Assembly: GCA_017429165.1 (NCBI GenBank)
Contig: JAFRPL010000001.1
Span: 1 to 64,000 of the forward strand
DNA from: Clostridia bacterium
GTDB lineage: Bacteria; Bacillota; Clostridia; Oscillospirales; CAG-382
Reading direction: 5' to 3'
DNA length: 64,000 nucleotides
Positions 40,642-50,078 of this stretch are shown here, one piece after another (positions within the stretch are counted from its first letter, which is position 1; every line of letters begins with the position of its first letter). The position numbers and the translations under genes were made by a program. The notes beneath the pieces are model-generated. The model worked only from the letters and a program-made list of their open reading frames with translations, was not told the DNA's origin and did no database searches.

Positions 40642-42768
40642 ATGGATGCGAAAAGACAAAAATACACATCATATCTTATGAAGGGGGCGAGGTTTGCGTT
40701 CGGGCTGCTCCTTGCGCTTTCGGAAGCGCGGTGCGGAGTGTTCCCGTTCGGGCTGGCGCTGTGCTGCGGAGCGCCTGATTTGAGATTCCCGGAATTTGCC
40801 GGAGTGCTTGCGGCGTCGCTCGCAGGGGGGTATTCCGGGTACGTGCGCGCCGCGGCGGCGATGGCGGCGTTCGCCGTGCGTTACATAAGGAAAAGACGCA
40901 AAAAAGAACACACCGTATTCGTTTCGCTGCGCCTCGCTCTGGGGGCGACGGCGTTTTGCGCGCTGTGCGGGAGTTTTAACGAAAGCGTGCTTTTCAGTTC
41001 GGCGTTCCGCGCCGCGTGCACGCTGGCGATACTGCCCCTGTTCGCGTGTCTGCTGGCGCTGCACGAGCCGTTTTCGGCGAGCGCGCACAACAGGAGCCGC
41101 AGGCAGATATCCCTTCTCGCGTGGGCGTTTTGCGTCGTACGCGCGCTGGGAGTCATAAGTTCTTCCGCCGTTTCGCCTTCGCTTGCCGCGGGGTTCTTCC
41201 TCGCGCTGTGCGCCGGGCGCGAAAGCCCGTTTTTCGGCGGGATGTGCGGTTTCGCCTGCGGGCTCGCCGCGGGTGAAGTTTATATCCCCGTGATGTGCAC
41301 GGCGGGTATGGCGTACGGCGTTTTCCACCCGGATTCAAAGTGGTTTTCTCTCGTCTTTTCGACCCTGCTTTCGCTCACGTCCGGGGTGTATCTCGCGTCC
41401 GCGGAAGGCGCGTTCCCGCAGTTTTTCAATCTGATAGCGGGCGCCGCGGCGTACGCGGCGCTGCAGAAAAAACTGCCTAAGCCTGCGCGCGGATCCCCTG
41501 CGGTCTCTCCCGGCGCCGGCGGTGAGCTCAAAAAGATGTCGGCGGCGTTCGCCGCCATATCCGAAGCGTTCTGCACGCAGTCCGGCGTGCATATCCCGCG
41601 CGACGAGATAAGCGCAAAGGTCAAGGAAGCGCTGTTTTCGGCGTGCGGAAAGTGCCGCCGCTGCGCGGAATGCCGCATTGATAAATTTGATTATGTAAAC
41701 CACCTGACCGGACTCGCCGCGCAGAGTTTTCCCCTGCCCGGGCACATATACGAACAGTGTCCGCACGCGGGCGGACTTGCCGGAAACGCGCTCGCCTTGC
41801 GCGATTCGCTCAGCCGTAACGCGGCGGAAGCCGCCGGCGAAAAAGCCGAAAGCTATATGTCGTTTGCACGGCTGCTGTGTTCGGCGGGCGAACGCGCCGA
41901 AAACCGTTCTGCGCGCGACCTTTCCGCCGCGGCGGCGCTGAAAAGCGCGCTGGAAAAACAGGGGCTCGTATTTTCCGGCGTGTGCGTGCGCGGGAAAAAG
42001 TCGCCGCAGGTGGTGATAAAAAACGCGGTGATAGAAAAATGCGGCATGACTCCCGAAGACCTGCGCTTTACCGTGGCGCGCGCCGTGAACGCGCGCGTTT
42101 CCGCACCGGAGATGGTAAAGACGCCGCAGGGCTGGGACGTGACGCTGCGCGCGCTGCCGCGCATACGGATCGAATACGGCAAGGCGTGCGCCGGCAAGAC
42201 CGGCGAAACGGTGAGCGGCGACACCGCCGTGGCGTTTGAAAGCGAAGAATGCGTGTTCTATTCCCTGCTCGCCGACGGGATGGGATCCGGCGCGGACGCG
42301 GCGGCGTGTTCGCGCCTGGCGGCGCTGTTTATGGAAAAGCTCATACTCGCCGGCGGCGACAAAAAAGAGGCGCTCGCCATGCTCAACCGCATGCTGCTTT
42401 CGCGCCGGGACGAGGTGTTCACCACCGTCGATCTGCTGGAGGTGGACCGCGTTTCGGGCGAGGCGTGCATAATCAAGGCGGGGGCGGCGCCTTCGTTCCT
42501 GTTCCGCGCCGGCAGGTGCTGGAAGATAGCCACCGACACGCCGCCCGCCGGGGTGCTGGGCGGCATGAAGGTGACGCAGACCACGCTTTCGTTCCGCCGC
42601 GGCGACATACTCGTTATGCTTTCGGACGGCGCCTGCCCCGCCCGCGGCGTTCCGCCCGCTCCGGAAAAGAAAAAGACCGCTTCGGCGTACGCTTCGGCGA
42701 TACTGGAATCGCGGCGCGGCGGCGAGGCGAGCGACGATATGTCGGTATGCGTGATAAAGGCGGTGTAG
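40642..42768 (+). CDS. spoIIE: Stage II sporulation protein E (SpoIIE) phosphatase
   Basis: 708 residues from ATG 40642 behind GGAGG at 9 bases; an ATG at 40606 in frame is an alternative. About ten membrane segments fill residues 25-280, a regulatory region with a Cys cluster (A-C-G-K-C-R-R-C-A-E-C) follows, and a PP2C phosphatase domain (about 480-708) has L-A-D-G-M-G-S-G near 545, T-V-D-L-L-E-V-D and the terminal S-D-D-M-S-V. SpoIIE dephosphorylates SpoIIAA to activate sigma-F in the forespore. Indicates a sporulating ancestor at least. Confidence 0.9.
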   Translation: MDAKRQKYTSYLMKGARFAFGLLLALSEARCGVFPFGLALCCGAPDLRFPEFAGVLAASLAGGYSGYVRAAAAMAAFAVRYIRKRRKKEHTVFVSLRLALGATAFCALCGSFNESVLFSSAFRAACTLAILPLFACLLALHEPFSASAHNRSRRQISLLAWAFCVVRALGVISSSAVSPSLAAGFFLALCAGRESPFFGGMCGFACGLAAGEVYIPVMCTAGMAYGVFHPDSKWFSLVFSTLLSLTSGVYLASAEGAFPQFFNLIAGAAAYAALQKKLPKPARGSPAVSPGAGGELKKMSAAFAAISEAFCTQSGVHIPRDEISAKVKEALFSACGKCRRCAECRIDKFDYVNHLTGLAAQSFPLPGHIYEQCPHAGGLAGNALALRDSLSRNAAEAAGEKAESYMSFARLLCSAGERAENRSARDLSAAAALKSALEKQGLVFSGVCVRGKKSPQVVIKNAVIEKCGMTPEDLRFTVARAVNARVSAPEMVKTPQGWDVTLRALPRIRIEYGKACAGKTGETVSGDTAVAFESEECVFYSLLADGMGSGADAAACSRLAALFMEKLILAGGDKKEALAMLNRMLLSRRDEVFTTVDLLEVDRVSGEACIIKAGAAPSFLFRAGRCWKIATDTPPAGVLGGMKVTQTTLSFRRGDILVMLSDGACPARGVPPAPEKKKTASAYASAILESRRGGEASDDMSVCVIKAV

Positions 42769-42771
42769 CTA

Positions 42772-42800
42772 TTGACTTTTTGCGCGCGGGGTGGTAAAAT
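42772..42800 (+). promoter_or_regulatory. Promoter of the oxidoreductase-HAD-NUDIX operon
   Basis: TTGACT (42772-42777) and TAAAAT (42795-42800), 17 bp apart, starting 4 bases after the spoIIE stop. Confidence 0.78.
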
Positions 42801-42832
42801 ACATTCAAAATAAAGCAAAAGGAGCGTTTTAT

Positions 42833-43756
42833 ATGATACGCATCGGCACCGTCAACATCGACACCTCGCACGCGCCTTCGTTCGCCGAAATACTGCTTAA
42901 AGAAGACCGCGCGCGCTACACCGCCATTTACAACGACGGGTTCCGCACCGACGAAGAAGTGGATTCGTTCATCAAAAAATTCGGGCTGGAAAAGCGCTAT
43001 ACCGATCTTTACGAAATGGCGGAAAACATAGACGTCGCGTTCATCCAGTCGTGCGACTGGGACCGCCACATAGAGCTTTGCACACCGTTTGTGGAAAAAA
43101 ACGTGCCGGTGTTCATAGACAAGCCCATAGTCGGCAACCTGCGCGACGCGCGGATAATTGAAAAATGGGCGGCGGAAGGCAAGGTCATACTCGGCACTTC
43201 CGCGATGCGCTATACCTACGAGCACGACGATTTCTTCAAAAACGCCGCCGCCGAAGATATCATTTCGGTCACGGCGACCGTGGGCGTGGACGAATTCAAC
43301 TACGCCATCCACGCCGTGGAGGAGATACTGGGATTCGTCAACGACAGCGCGCCCGTTTCGACCGAATTCGTCGGCGCCAACGACGCAAACGGTGTGGAAG
43401 TCGATTCCTACCGCGTGATATTCGCGAACGGCGTTTCGGCGTACTACCACATCTGCAAAAAGGGCTGGCAGCCTTCCACCGCCGTGGTTATGACAAAAAA
43501 GACCACGTTCGTGTATAAAATAGATTCGAACAAGGTCTACGAAGCCATGCTCAAACAGGTCTGCAATTACTTTGAAGGCAGGGAAAATAAAATGGCGAGC
43601 GTGAAAAGCATGCTCGACGCCGTGAAGATAATGCTCGCGGGGATAAAATCGCGCAAGTACGGCGGCGCGCAGCTGCTCTGCGGCCTGACCGAAGACGATC
43701 CCTGCTTTGACGGATACAAATTCTATCTCGGCTACAAGGCCGCCAACGGTCATTGA
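42833..43756 (+). CDS. Gfo/Idh/MocA family oxidoreductase
   Basis: 307 residues, ATG 42833 behind AAAGGAG. The Rossmann half begins I-R-I-G-T-V-N-I, without the classical G-x-G-x-x-G, then V-P-V-F-I-D-K-P-I-V-G near residue 98, the conserved E-K-P-like motif with Asp in place of Glu. The C-terminal half has V-G-V-D-E-F-N-Y-A-I-H-A-V-E-E, matching the usual catalytic His region. Probably an NAD(P)-dependent sugar or cyclitol dehydrogenase; substrate unknown. Weak nucleotide loop noted. Confidence 0.8.
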   Translation: MIRIGTVNIDTSHAPSFAEILLKEDRARYTAIYNDGFRTDEEVDSFIKKFGLEKRYTDLYEMAENIDVAFIQSCDWDRHIELCTPFVEKNVPVFIDKPIVGNLRDARIIEKWAAEGKVILGTSAMRYTYEHDDFFKNAAAEDIISVTATVGVDEFNYAIHAVEEILGFVNDSAPVSTEFVGANDANGVEVDSYRVIFANGVSAYYHICKKGWQPSTAVVMTKKTTFVYKIDSNKVYEAMLKQVCNYFEGRENKMASVKSMLDAVKIMLAGIKSRKYGGAQLLCGLTEDDPCFDGYKFYLGYKAANGH

Positions 43757-43764
43757 GGCGCGGC

Positions 43765-44439
43765 ATGGAAAAAAGCGAGCTTGAACGCGCACGCGGCCTG
43801 GAAAAGATCCAAAACTTCATATGGGATTTCGACGGCACGCTGTTCGACACCTACAGCTACACCATACCGTGCTTCTGCGCGGCGGTGCGCGAATCGGGCG
43901 GGACTCCCGACGAAGCTTTGGTGTACGAGCTGATGATGGATAAGATCCCCGCCGCGTTCGCGTGGTATGTGGAAAACCAGCATCTCGACGCCGATTCGCT
44001 ACGCGCCGCGTACAACCGCATCCACCGGTGGGATCCCGTGTCGCAGGGGGGACCGTTCCCCTACGCGCGCGAGCTTCTGCGGCTGATATGCGAAAGCGGG
44101 CGCAGGAATTTTATGTTCACGCACCGTATGGCAGACGTTTACACGCTTATGGGCTATTGGGAAACGCTGGATTATTTTACCGATATCGTGACTCTTGCCG
44201 ACGGCGTGGCGCCCAAACCTTCGCCCGAGGCGGTGGAGCTGCTGGTCAGCCGCAACGGGCTTGATAAATCAAAGACCGTTATGGTAGGCGACAGGGAGAT
44301 GGATATCGCTTCCGGCGCCGCGGCGGGCGTGATGACCTGCCACGTCACCAACGGCAAGCCGTACAGGAATTTCCGGTGCGACAGCCGCGTGGCTTCCCTG
44401 CGCGCCATCTACGCCGTTCTCGGGGGCAAATGCGTATGA
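43765..44439 (+). CDS. HAD family hydrolase (phosphatase)
   Basis: 224 residues, ATG 43765. HAD motif I is W-D-F-D-G-T-L-F-D-T, motif II F-T-H-R near residue 118, motif III K-P in V-A-P-K-P-S-P-E and motif IV V-G-D-R-E-M-D-I near 170. The helical cap after motif I fits the phosphoglycolate phosphatase-like subfamily. Eight bases separate it from the oxidoreductase gene; the stop overlaps the NUDIX start. Confidence 0.9.
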   Translation: MEKSELERARGLEKIQNFIWDFDGTLFDTYSYTIPCFCAAVRESGGTPDEALVYELMMDKIPAAFAWYVENQHLDADSLRAAYNRIHRWDPVSQGGPFPYARELLRLICESGRRNFMFTHRMADVYTLMGYWETLDYFTDIVTLADGVAPKPSPEAVELLVSRNGLDKSKTVMVGDREMDIASGAAAGVMTCHVTNGKPYRNFRCDSRVASLRAIYAVLGGKCV

Positions 44440-44909
44440 AATCGAACATGACCACGCTTTGCTACATAGAAAAAGACGGCGCGTATCTGATGCTGCACCG
44501 CGTAAAGAAGCAAAACGACGAAAACGGCGGCAAGTGGATAGGCGTGGGCGGTCACTTTGAATACGGCGAATCGCCCGAAGACTGCATGAAACGCGAGATA
44601 TCCGAAGAAACGGGGCTCGCCGCGCGCGAATGGCGTTACCGCGGCGTGGTGACGTTCGTTTCGGACGAGTTCGGCACGGAATATATGCATCTGTTCACGG
44701 TGCACGGGTTCGAAGGCACGCTGCGCGATTGCGACGAGGGCGTGCTGGAATGGGTGAAAAAAGATCGGCTGAGCTCGCTGCCCGCGTGGGAGGGCGACAG
44801 GATCTTTCTGGATCTGCTCGCCAAAGACGCGCCGTTCTTTTCGCTCAAGCTCGTCTATTCGGGCGAAAAACTGATATCCGCCGAGCTCGACGGCGAGAAA
44901 ATAAAATAA
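44436..44909 (+). CDS. NUDIX hydrolase, MutT-like
   Basis: 157 residues, start overlapping the HAD stop as ATGA. The NUDIX box G-H-F-E-Y-G-E-S-P-E-D-C-M-K-R-E-I-S-E-E-T-G is complete at about residues 38-60. The start M-T-T-L-C-Y-I-E-K-D-G-A-Y-L-M-L-H-R-V-K-K is common to 8-oxo-dGTP diphosphatase-like members in Clostridia. Hydrolyses a nucleoside diphosphate derivative; exact substrate not readable. Confidence 0.92.
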   Translation: MKSNMTTLCYIEKDGAYLMLHRVKKQNDENGGKWIGVGGHFEYGESPEDCMKREISEETGLAAREWRYRGVVTFVSDEFGTEYMHLFTVHGFEGTLRDCDEGVLEWVKKDRLSSLPAWEGDRIFLDLLAKDAPFFSLKLVYSGEKLISAELDGEKIK

Positions 44910-44913
44910 AAGA

Positions 44914-44941
44914 AGTCCTCCGGAGCCCGGAGGACTTTTTT
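44914..44941. terminator. Terminator after the NUDIX gene
   Basis: Perfect 10-bp stem AGTCCTCCGG/CCGGAGGACT with a three-base loop and a T run. It also faces the end of the U32 peptidase gene. Confidence 0.92.
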
Positions 44942-44955
44942 GTATGCAAAATCAG

Positions 44956-46929
44956 CTATCCCATATACGCCCTGGTGAATTTTACGTCCGGGGCGGAGCG
45001 CGTTTTCAGCGAAACGAGTATTTCGTCCTGGCGGGCGGCGGTTTCGTCGGTGAATATCAGCTCCGGCGAAGCGGCGACCGCTTTATCGAGCAGCCACACC
45101 GGCACGGAATTGTAGATGATGTTCCCGTGAGAAAACGCGCAGGATACCGGGAATTGCGCGCCGGTGCGGTCGCGCAGCGTCCCTCCGGCGCCGCCGGTGC
45201 AGCGGCCCAGATTCTTTATTATGCAGTTGCGCGTCTGCATCACGCGCACCCTGCCGTAGACCACGGCGAAATCGCAGAACGACGCGTTTTTCGCTTCCGG
45301 CGAGGCGCACACCGAATCGAATCCCAGATCGTACAGCGTGCGCGCGGTCTGCGGACTTATGCAGTTGAGCTCGTACCCGCCTTCGCACACGAATCCTTCG
45401 CAAAGCGGCAGGAACGAGGCGTTGGGCAGCGTGACGCGCGTTATCCCCGCGCTTTTGGCTTTGTTTAGCAGTTCTTTTATTATGGGAACATCTTCTTCAA
45501 AGATGAACCCCGGCAGCAGCAGCGATATCTTTTGCGCGCAGGACGACGCGAATTTTTGCCACGTCTTTTCGTTTTCCAGCGGGAATACGGCGGTGTCTGC
45601 CGCATCAAACGCGTTTTCGCCGACCTGTCTGCCTTCGAAGCGGATACGCAGCCCGCCCGGCGCGCGGTCGGCTTTTCTTGGCGGAAGCGGCGTTTTTGCC
45701 TTACGGACCGGCGCGTGCGCAGATATCAGCGCCTGCTGCAATTCTGCCGCTGCGTCGCGGCGCAGGGCGTTGAGCGCCGATACCGGATAAAACCCGCCCG
45801 GAGCGATATCCACGCTCACGTCCGCGGCGTAAAACGGAGTCCCGCCCAACTTCGCGAGCTGTTTTTCCGCGTCTCGCGCCGCGGTCTCGCGGTTCTGCGC
45901 CGGTTCGCGTATCGCCGCGGTCTTTTCGACGCGCACGCCGCCCGACGTTAAAGCGAGCGAAAACGGCGCGCCTTCTTTTGAAAACGCTTCTATCTTTACG
46001 GGCAGCATACGGGGGACGATCTCCACCTTCGCCGCCCGCGTTTTTTCTTTATCTTCTTCGGTGCGCACGCCGAACATCGCGCTGCCGCGGCTGCCGGTGA
46101 AATAGCCGCTGGTGAATCCGCTGCGCGAAAACAGGTCGGCGAGATATTTCATTTCGTTTTCGGTGGCGGCGCGGCGTTCGTCGACCAACCTGCGGTAGAC
46201 CGAGGTGACGCCGTAAACGTATTCGGGCGAACGCATACGGCCTTCTATCTTGAGCGCGTCCACGCCCATATCGAGCAGGCGCGGGATCTGCCGCGCAAGG
46301 CACATATCCTTGAGCGAAAGCGGATACGCGCCGTTGTATTCCATACGGCAGGGATAGGCGCATTCGCCGCGGTTGCCCGACCGTTTGCCTATCATCGAAG
46401 ACATAAGGCAGGCGCCCGAGCGGCACACGCATATGGCGCCGTGGATGAAGACTTCGGTCTCGAGCCCGCATTTCGCGAACGCGGCTATTTCGTTTTCGTC
46501 CATCTCGCGCGCGAGCACCGCGCGTGAAAAGCCCAGCTTTTTGAGCACCGGCGCGGCGTACGATCCGTGGATCTGCATCTGGGTGGAGGCGTGCAGGGTC
46601 AGCCCCGGGAATTCGCATAACAGTTCGCGCGCAAGTCCGGGGTCCTGTATTATATACGCGTCGGGCGGGGCGGCTTTTTCGAGCTCGCGCACCATTTCGA
46701 GCGCGCGCGGGAATTCGCGCCCGTACAGCAGCGTGTTGAGCGTGATATCCACGCCCACGCCGTAAACGCGGCAAAATTCTATTGCTTTTGCGGCGGCGGA
46801 GATATCGAAATTGACGGCGCCGGCGCGCGCATTGAAAGACGAAAGTCCGAAATACACCTCGTCGGCGCCGGCGTACACCGCCGCCTTGAGCGATTCGGGG
46901 TCGCCCGCGGGTGAAAGGATATGCGTCAT
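44956..46929 (-). CDS. U32 family peptidase
   Basis: 657 residues. An N-terminal half with A-G-D-P-E-S-L-K-A-A-V-Y-A-G-A-D and the U32 signature E-V-F-I-H-G-A-I-C-V-C-R-S-G-A-C-L near residue 150, followed by the cysteine cluster G-E-C-A-Y-P-C. A C-terminal extension of about 250 residues (DUF3656-like region) is present. Some members act in tRNA or rRNA hydroxylation, others are called collagenases. Last gene in the long minus-strand run. Confidence 0.9.
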   Translation of the reverse strand: MTHILSPAGDPESLKAAVYAGADEVYFGLSSFNARAGAVNFDISAAAKAIEFCRVYGVGVDITLNTLLYGREFPRALEMVRELEKAAPPDAYIIQDPGLARELLCEFPGLTLHASTQMQIHGSYAAPVLKKLGFSRAVLAREMDENEIAAFAKCGLETEVFIHGAICVCRSGACLMSSMIGKRSGNRGECAYPCRMEYNGAYPLSLKDMCLARQIPRLLDMGVDALKIEGRMRSPEYVYGVTSVYRRLVDERRAATENEMKYLADLFSRSGFTSGYFTGSRGSAMFGVRTEEDKEKTRAAKVEIVPRMLPVKIEAFSKEGAPFSLALTSGGVRVEKTAAIREPAQNRETAARDAEKQLAKLGGTPFYAADVSVDIAPGGFYPVSALNALRRDAAAELQQALISAHAPVRKAKTPLPPRKADRAPGGLRIRFEGRQVGENAFDAADTAVFPLENEKTWQKFASSCAQKISLLLPGFIFEEDVPIIKELLNKAKSAGITRVTLPNASFLPLCEGFVCEGGYELNCISPQTARTLYDLGFDSVCASPEAKNASFCDFAVVYGRVRVMQTRNCIIKNLGRCTGGAGGTLRDRTGAQFPVSCAFSHGNIIYNSVPVWLLDKAVAASPELIFTDETAARQDEILVSLKTRSAPDVKFTRAYMG

Positions 46930-46948
46930 ATTCGCTCCTTGTGTGGCT

Positions 46949-47659
46949 TCAGTCGAGTTTCATCGCTTCCGCTATATCGCCGTGGATGACGAGGTCGGCG
47001 AGTTTATCGGCGGGCGTGGGTGTCTTGTTGATGAGTACGAGATGCTGACCCGAAAAATAGTTGACGAACGACGCCGCCGGGTAGACGGTGAGCGACGTTC
47101 CGCCTATGATGAGCACGTCGGCGTTCGCGATGGCGCGGCAGGCGGAAGTTATGCAGTCGGGATCGAGCTGTTCTTCGTAAAGCACCACGTCGGGCTTGAT
47201 CACGCCGCCGCAACGTTCGCAGCGCGGCACGCCTTCGGTATTCATAATATGATCGAGCCCGTATTTTTTGCCGCACCGCGTGCAGCGGTTGCGGTAGACC
47301 GAGCCGTGAAGTTCGTACACCGTCTTGCTCCCCGCCTCCTGGTGGAGGTTGTCTATGTTCTGCGTGACGACGGCGCTGACCCGGCCTTCTTTTTCCAGCC
47401 TGGCGAGCGCTATGTGGCAGGCGTTGGGACGCGCGTCGGGATAGATCATCTTTTCGCGGTAAAATTTATAGAATTCCGCCGTGCGCTCCATAAAGAAGGT
47501 GTGCGAAAGTATCTCTTCCGGCGGTACCACGCCGCCCTGGGAATAGATGCCGTCGGCGGAGCGGAAATCCGGTATGCCGCTGGCGGTGGAAACGCCCGCG
47601 CCGCCGAAAAACACCGTGTTTTTGTGCGAAAATATTATCTCTTTGAGCCGTTCGTCCAT
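46949..47659 (-). CDS. NAD-dependent protein deacylase, Sir2 family
   Basis: 236 residues. NAD motif F-G-G-A-G-V-S-T-A-S-G-I-P-D-F-R near residue 17, catalytic H in E-L-H-G-S-V near 117, and a four-cysteine zinc site (C-T-R-C ... C-E-R-C). Removes acetyl or other acyl groups from lysines in the cytoplasm. Confidence 0.95.
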   Translation of the reverse strand: MDERLKEIIFSHKNTVFFGGAGVSTASGIPDFRSADGIYSQGGVVPPEEILSHTFFMERTAEFYKFYREKMIYPDARPNACHIALARLEKEGRVSAVVTQNIDNLHQEAGSKTVYELHGSVYRNRCTRCGKKYGLDHIMNTEGVPRCERCGGVIKPDVVLYEEQLDPDCITSACRAIANADVLIIGGTSLTVYPAASFVNYFSGQHLVLINKTPTPADKLADLVIHGDIAEAMKLD

Positions 47660-47683
47660 GATGCCGCCTCCATTTTTCGTTTT

Positions 47684-49372
47684 TTACGGATCCACCACCG
47701 CGGTGAAATATCTATCGTAAGTGACGTACCCCGGCTTGGCGCCCGCCGGCTTGCGGACGTTGCGCACGCGGGTGTAATCGACTTCCACGTTCCTGCCGCC
47801 GCGCACCGAGGAATTCGCCGCGGCGAGCCGCGCCGCCTCGGTATAGTCTTCGTCGCCGGGCTCGCGGCCTTCGGTATAAAGAATAACGTGGCTGCCGCTG
47901 AACTTTTTGACGTGGAACCAGATATCGTCTTTTGCCGCCGATTTGGTGAGCTGATCGTTCATTATGTTGTTCCTGCCCACGCGCACCTTGAAACCGCCCG
48001 GAGTGACGTATTCGGCGGGGCGCGCGGGTTTTAAGAACTGCTTTTTGTTCTGCTTGCGGATATATCCGCCCAGGACGAGTTCTTCCTTTATATGCTCGGC
48101 GTCGTCGCCGCTTTCGCAGCGCTCTATGGAATCCATGACCGATTCGAGATATTTCTTTTCTTCGTCGCTTTCGGCGAGCTGTTCGGCGAGCATCTGCTCG
48201 GCGGTCTTGAGCTTGCGGTATTTTTTGAACAGCTTAGCCGCGTTCGCCGAAGGCGAAAGGCGCGGGTCGAGCTTTATTTTCACTTCGTTCCCGGTATTCC
48301 AGTCGGTGCAGACGCATTCCGCGTCGCCGGGCCTGATGCGGTACATATTTGAAGTTATAAGCTCGCCCGATTCGCGGTATTCGTCCTTTTTGGCGCATTC
48401 GGCGAGCTCTTCGCGCTGGGCGGAAGATTTCTTTTCCAACCGCTTTATGCGCTGCGACACCACAGAAGCGAGGTCGGATGTGCGCTCTTTGAGCAGGGCG
48501 CGCGCGCCCTTGAGCGCGAAGTAGCTGCGCGTGAGTTCGCAAAGCGTGGGATAGGCGCGTTTTTCTTTGCCGCCGTAGCGCGTGATATCGGTAAAATAGA
48601 ATTCCACGCCGTTTTCGCCGTCGTAGACCGCGGTGGGGGCGAATACGCCGTTCTGCGGCGCGGAACATATACGTTTTACCGCATCGAAAAGCTTTTTCGG
48701 ATCGGCATATTTGACGCACAGCGAAGCGTCGCCCGCGGCGATACGCGCCGTTTCGTAAGCCGAAAGCGGCGAAAAGCACAAGAACGTTTCGAGCAGGAAT
48801 TTTTCGCAGCTCTTTTCGGCGTCGGTTTCGCAAAGCTTGGAAAATTCTTCGTACGTGACCGCGCGGGCTGAGATCTTTTCCTGCCTGGGCGGCAGCTCGT
48901 ACGGAAGCCCCGGCATGAGCGCGCGCTTGTACGACACGAGATCGCCCGAATAAAGGCTGCCCAGCACTTTTCCGCCCGACGTTATGACGAGATTGGAATA
49001 TCTGCCCATTATTTCGGCATAGAGCGTTTTTTCGGAAATATGCCCCAATTCGTCGGGCGAATCGAAAACGAACGCGATTATGCGCTCGTCTTCGACCGCC
49101 GAAACGGACACGAGCTTTGCCGACTGCAGGTGCTTGCGCAAAAGCAGACAGAACGCGTTTGGGATATCGTTTGCAAGCGACGGCTCTTTTGCCACAGTTA
49201 TGAAATTTGCCGCCGCGGAAAGCGACAGCAAAAGGTATTTTTTGGTCTTTTCGCCGTAAAGCGCGAGCTCGGCGGAAGAGCCGCGGTAATTGACTTTTTC
49301 CACGCGGCAGCCGGTTATCGTTTCGTTCAGCTCGTGCGCCAGCGCGGCGCAGAAAAATCCGTCAAACGCCAT
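47684..49372 (-). CDS. rqcH: NFACT family protein RqcH (Rqc2 homologue)
   Basis: 562 residues: NFACT-N domain at the start (M-A-F-D-G-F-F, then N-D-I-P-N-A-F-C-L-L-L-R-K-H-L), helical coiled-coil with basic stretches (about 290-430) and the NFACT-R domain W-F-H-V-K-K-F-S-G-S-H-V-I-L near residue 485. RqcH adds alanine tails to stalled nascent chains on large subunits. Together with ssrA-smpB and lon the window covers both rescue routes. Older name: fibronectin-binding protein A. Confidence 0.93.
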   Translation of the reverse strand: MAFDGFFCAALAHELNETITGCRVEKVNYRGSSAELALYGEKTKKYLLLSLSAAANFITVAKEPSLANDIPNAFCLLLRKHLQSAKLVSVSAVEDERIIAFVFDSPDELGHISEKTLYAEIMGRYSNLVITSGGKVLGSLYSGDLVSYKRALMPGLPYELPPRQEKISARAVTYEEFSKLCETDAEKSCEKFLLETFLCFSPLSAYETARIAAGDASLCVKYADPKKLFDAVKRICSAPQNGVFAPTAVYDGENGVEFYFTDITRYGGKEKRAYPTLCELTRSYFALKGARALLKERTSDLASVVSQRIKRLEKKSSAQREELAECAKKDEYRESGELITSNMYRIRPGDAECVCTDWNTGNEVKIKLDPRLSPSANAAKLFKKYRKLKTAEQMLAEQLAESDEEKKYLESVMDSIERCESGDDAEHIKEELVLGGYIRKQNKKQFLKPARPAEYVTPGGFKVRVGRNNIMNDQLTKSAAKDDIWFHVKKFSGSHVILYTEGREPGDEDYTEAARLAAANSSVRGGRNVEVDYTRVRNVRKPAGAKPGYVTYDRYFTAVVDP

Positions 49373-50078
49373 AAAAAGCGACCTCCGGCACGAACCGGTT
49401 TACCTGTTCCGCCAAGAACGGCAGCACCACGTTTTCGGTGGCGAAATGGGTGAGGCAAAGCAGATTCATGCCGTATTCACGGCAGTCGATCATGGCGTCG
49501 TGGCTGACTTCGCCGGTGACGAAAGTGTCGGCGCCGGCTTCGTGAGCCGATTTGACTTCGCTTTTGCCCGAGCCCGAAACGAGCGCGATCTTTTGCACGG
49601 GGACGCCGCAGTCGAGCGCGTTCTGCGCCCGCACGCCCAGCGCTTTTTCGCATTTGCGCGCAAAGGCCGCGAACGCGGTCTGCCGCACGGTCCCGATCCT
49701 GCCGTAGGGCACGAATGGGCGCGCGTTCTTAATGCCGAGCGCCAGAGCGAGGCTGTCGTTGACGCCGCCCGCTGCGATATCGAGGCACGTGTGGTAAGCG
49801 ACGACAGATATGCCGGCGCGGCAGGCGGCGAGCGCTCTGCCTCCCACGGAATCCGAAGCTTTTATGCTTGAAAGCGGGCGGAAAATGAGCGGATGGTGCG
49901 TGACGATAAGGCCTGCGCCGATCTCTTTTGCGCGCTCGAGCGCGCCTGAAGTGCAGTCGAGCGCGACGAGCGCTTTTTTGATGTCGACGCCGCAGTCGAT
50001 CTGTACGCCGTCGGCGTCCCAGGGTTCGCTTTCGCCCAGCAGCGCGCGCATATTTTTATCGAATTCAGTAACGTTCAT
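49362..50078 (-). CDS. Nif3-like dinuclear metal centre protein
   Basis: 238 residues. Metal ligands visible as T-H-H-P-L near residue 60, Y-H-T-C-L-D near 95 and the late H-x-x-x-E in L-T-H-F-A-T-E near 215. Short form lacking the central PII-like insertion. Annotated as GTP cyclohydrolase I type 2 in places, but true function is uncertain. Overlaps its neighbours on both sides. Confidence 0.9.
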   Translation of the reverse strand: MNVTEFDKNMRALLGESEPWDADGVQIDCGVDIKKALVALDCTSGALERAKEIGAGLIVTHHPLIFRPLSSIKASDSVGGRALAACRAGISVVAYHTCLDIAAGGVNDSLALALGIKNARPFVPYGRIGTVRQTAFAAFARKCEKALGVRAQNALDCGVPVQKIALVSGSGKSEVKSAHEAGADTFVTGEVSHDAMIDCREYGMNLLCLTHFATENVVLPFLAEQVNRFVPEVAFYGV

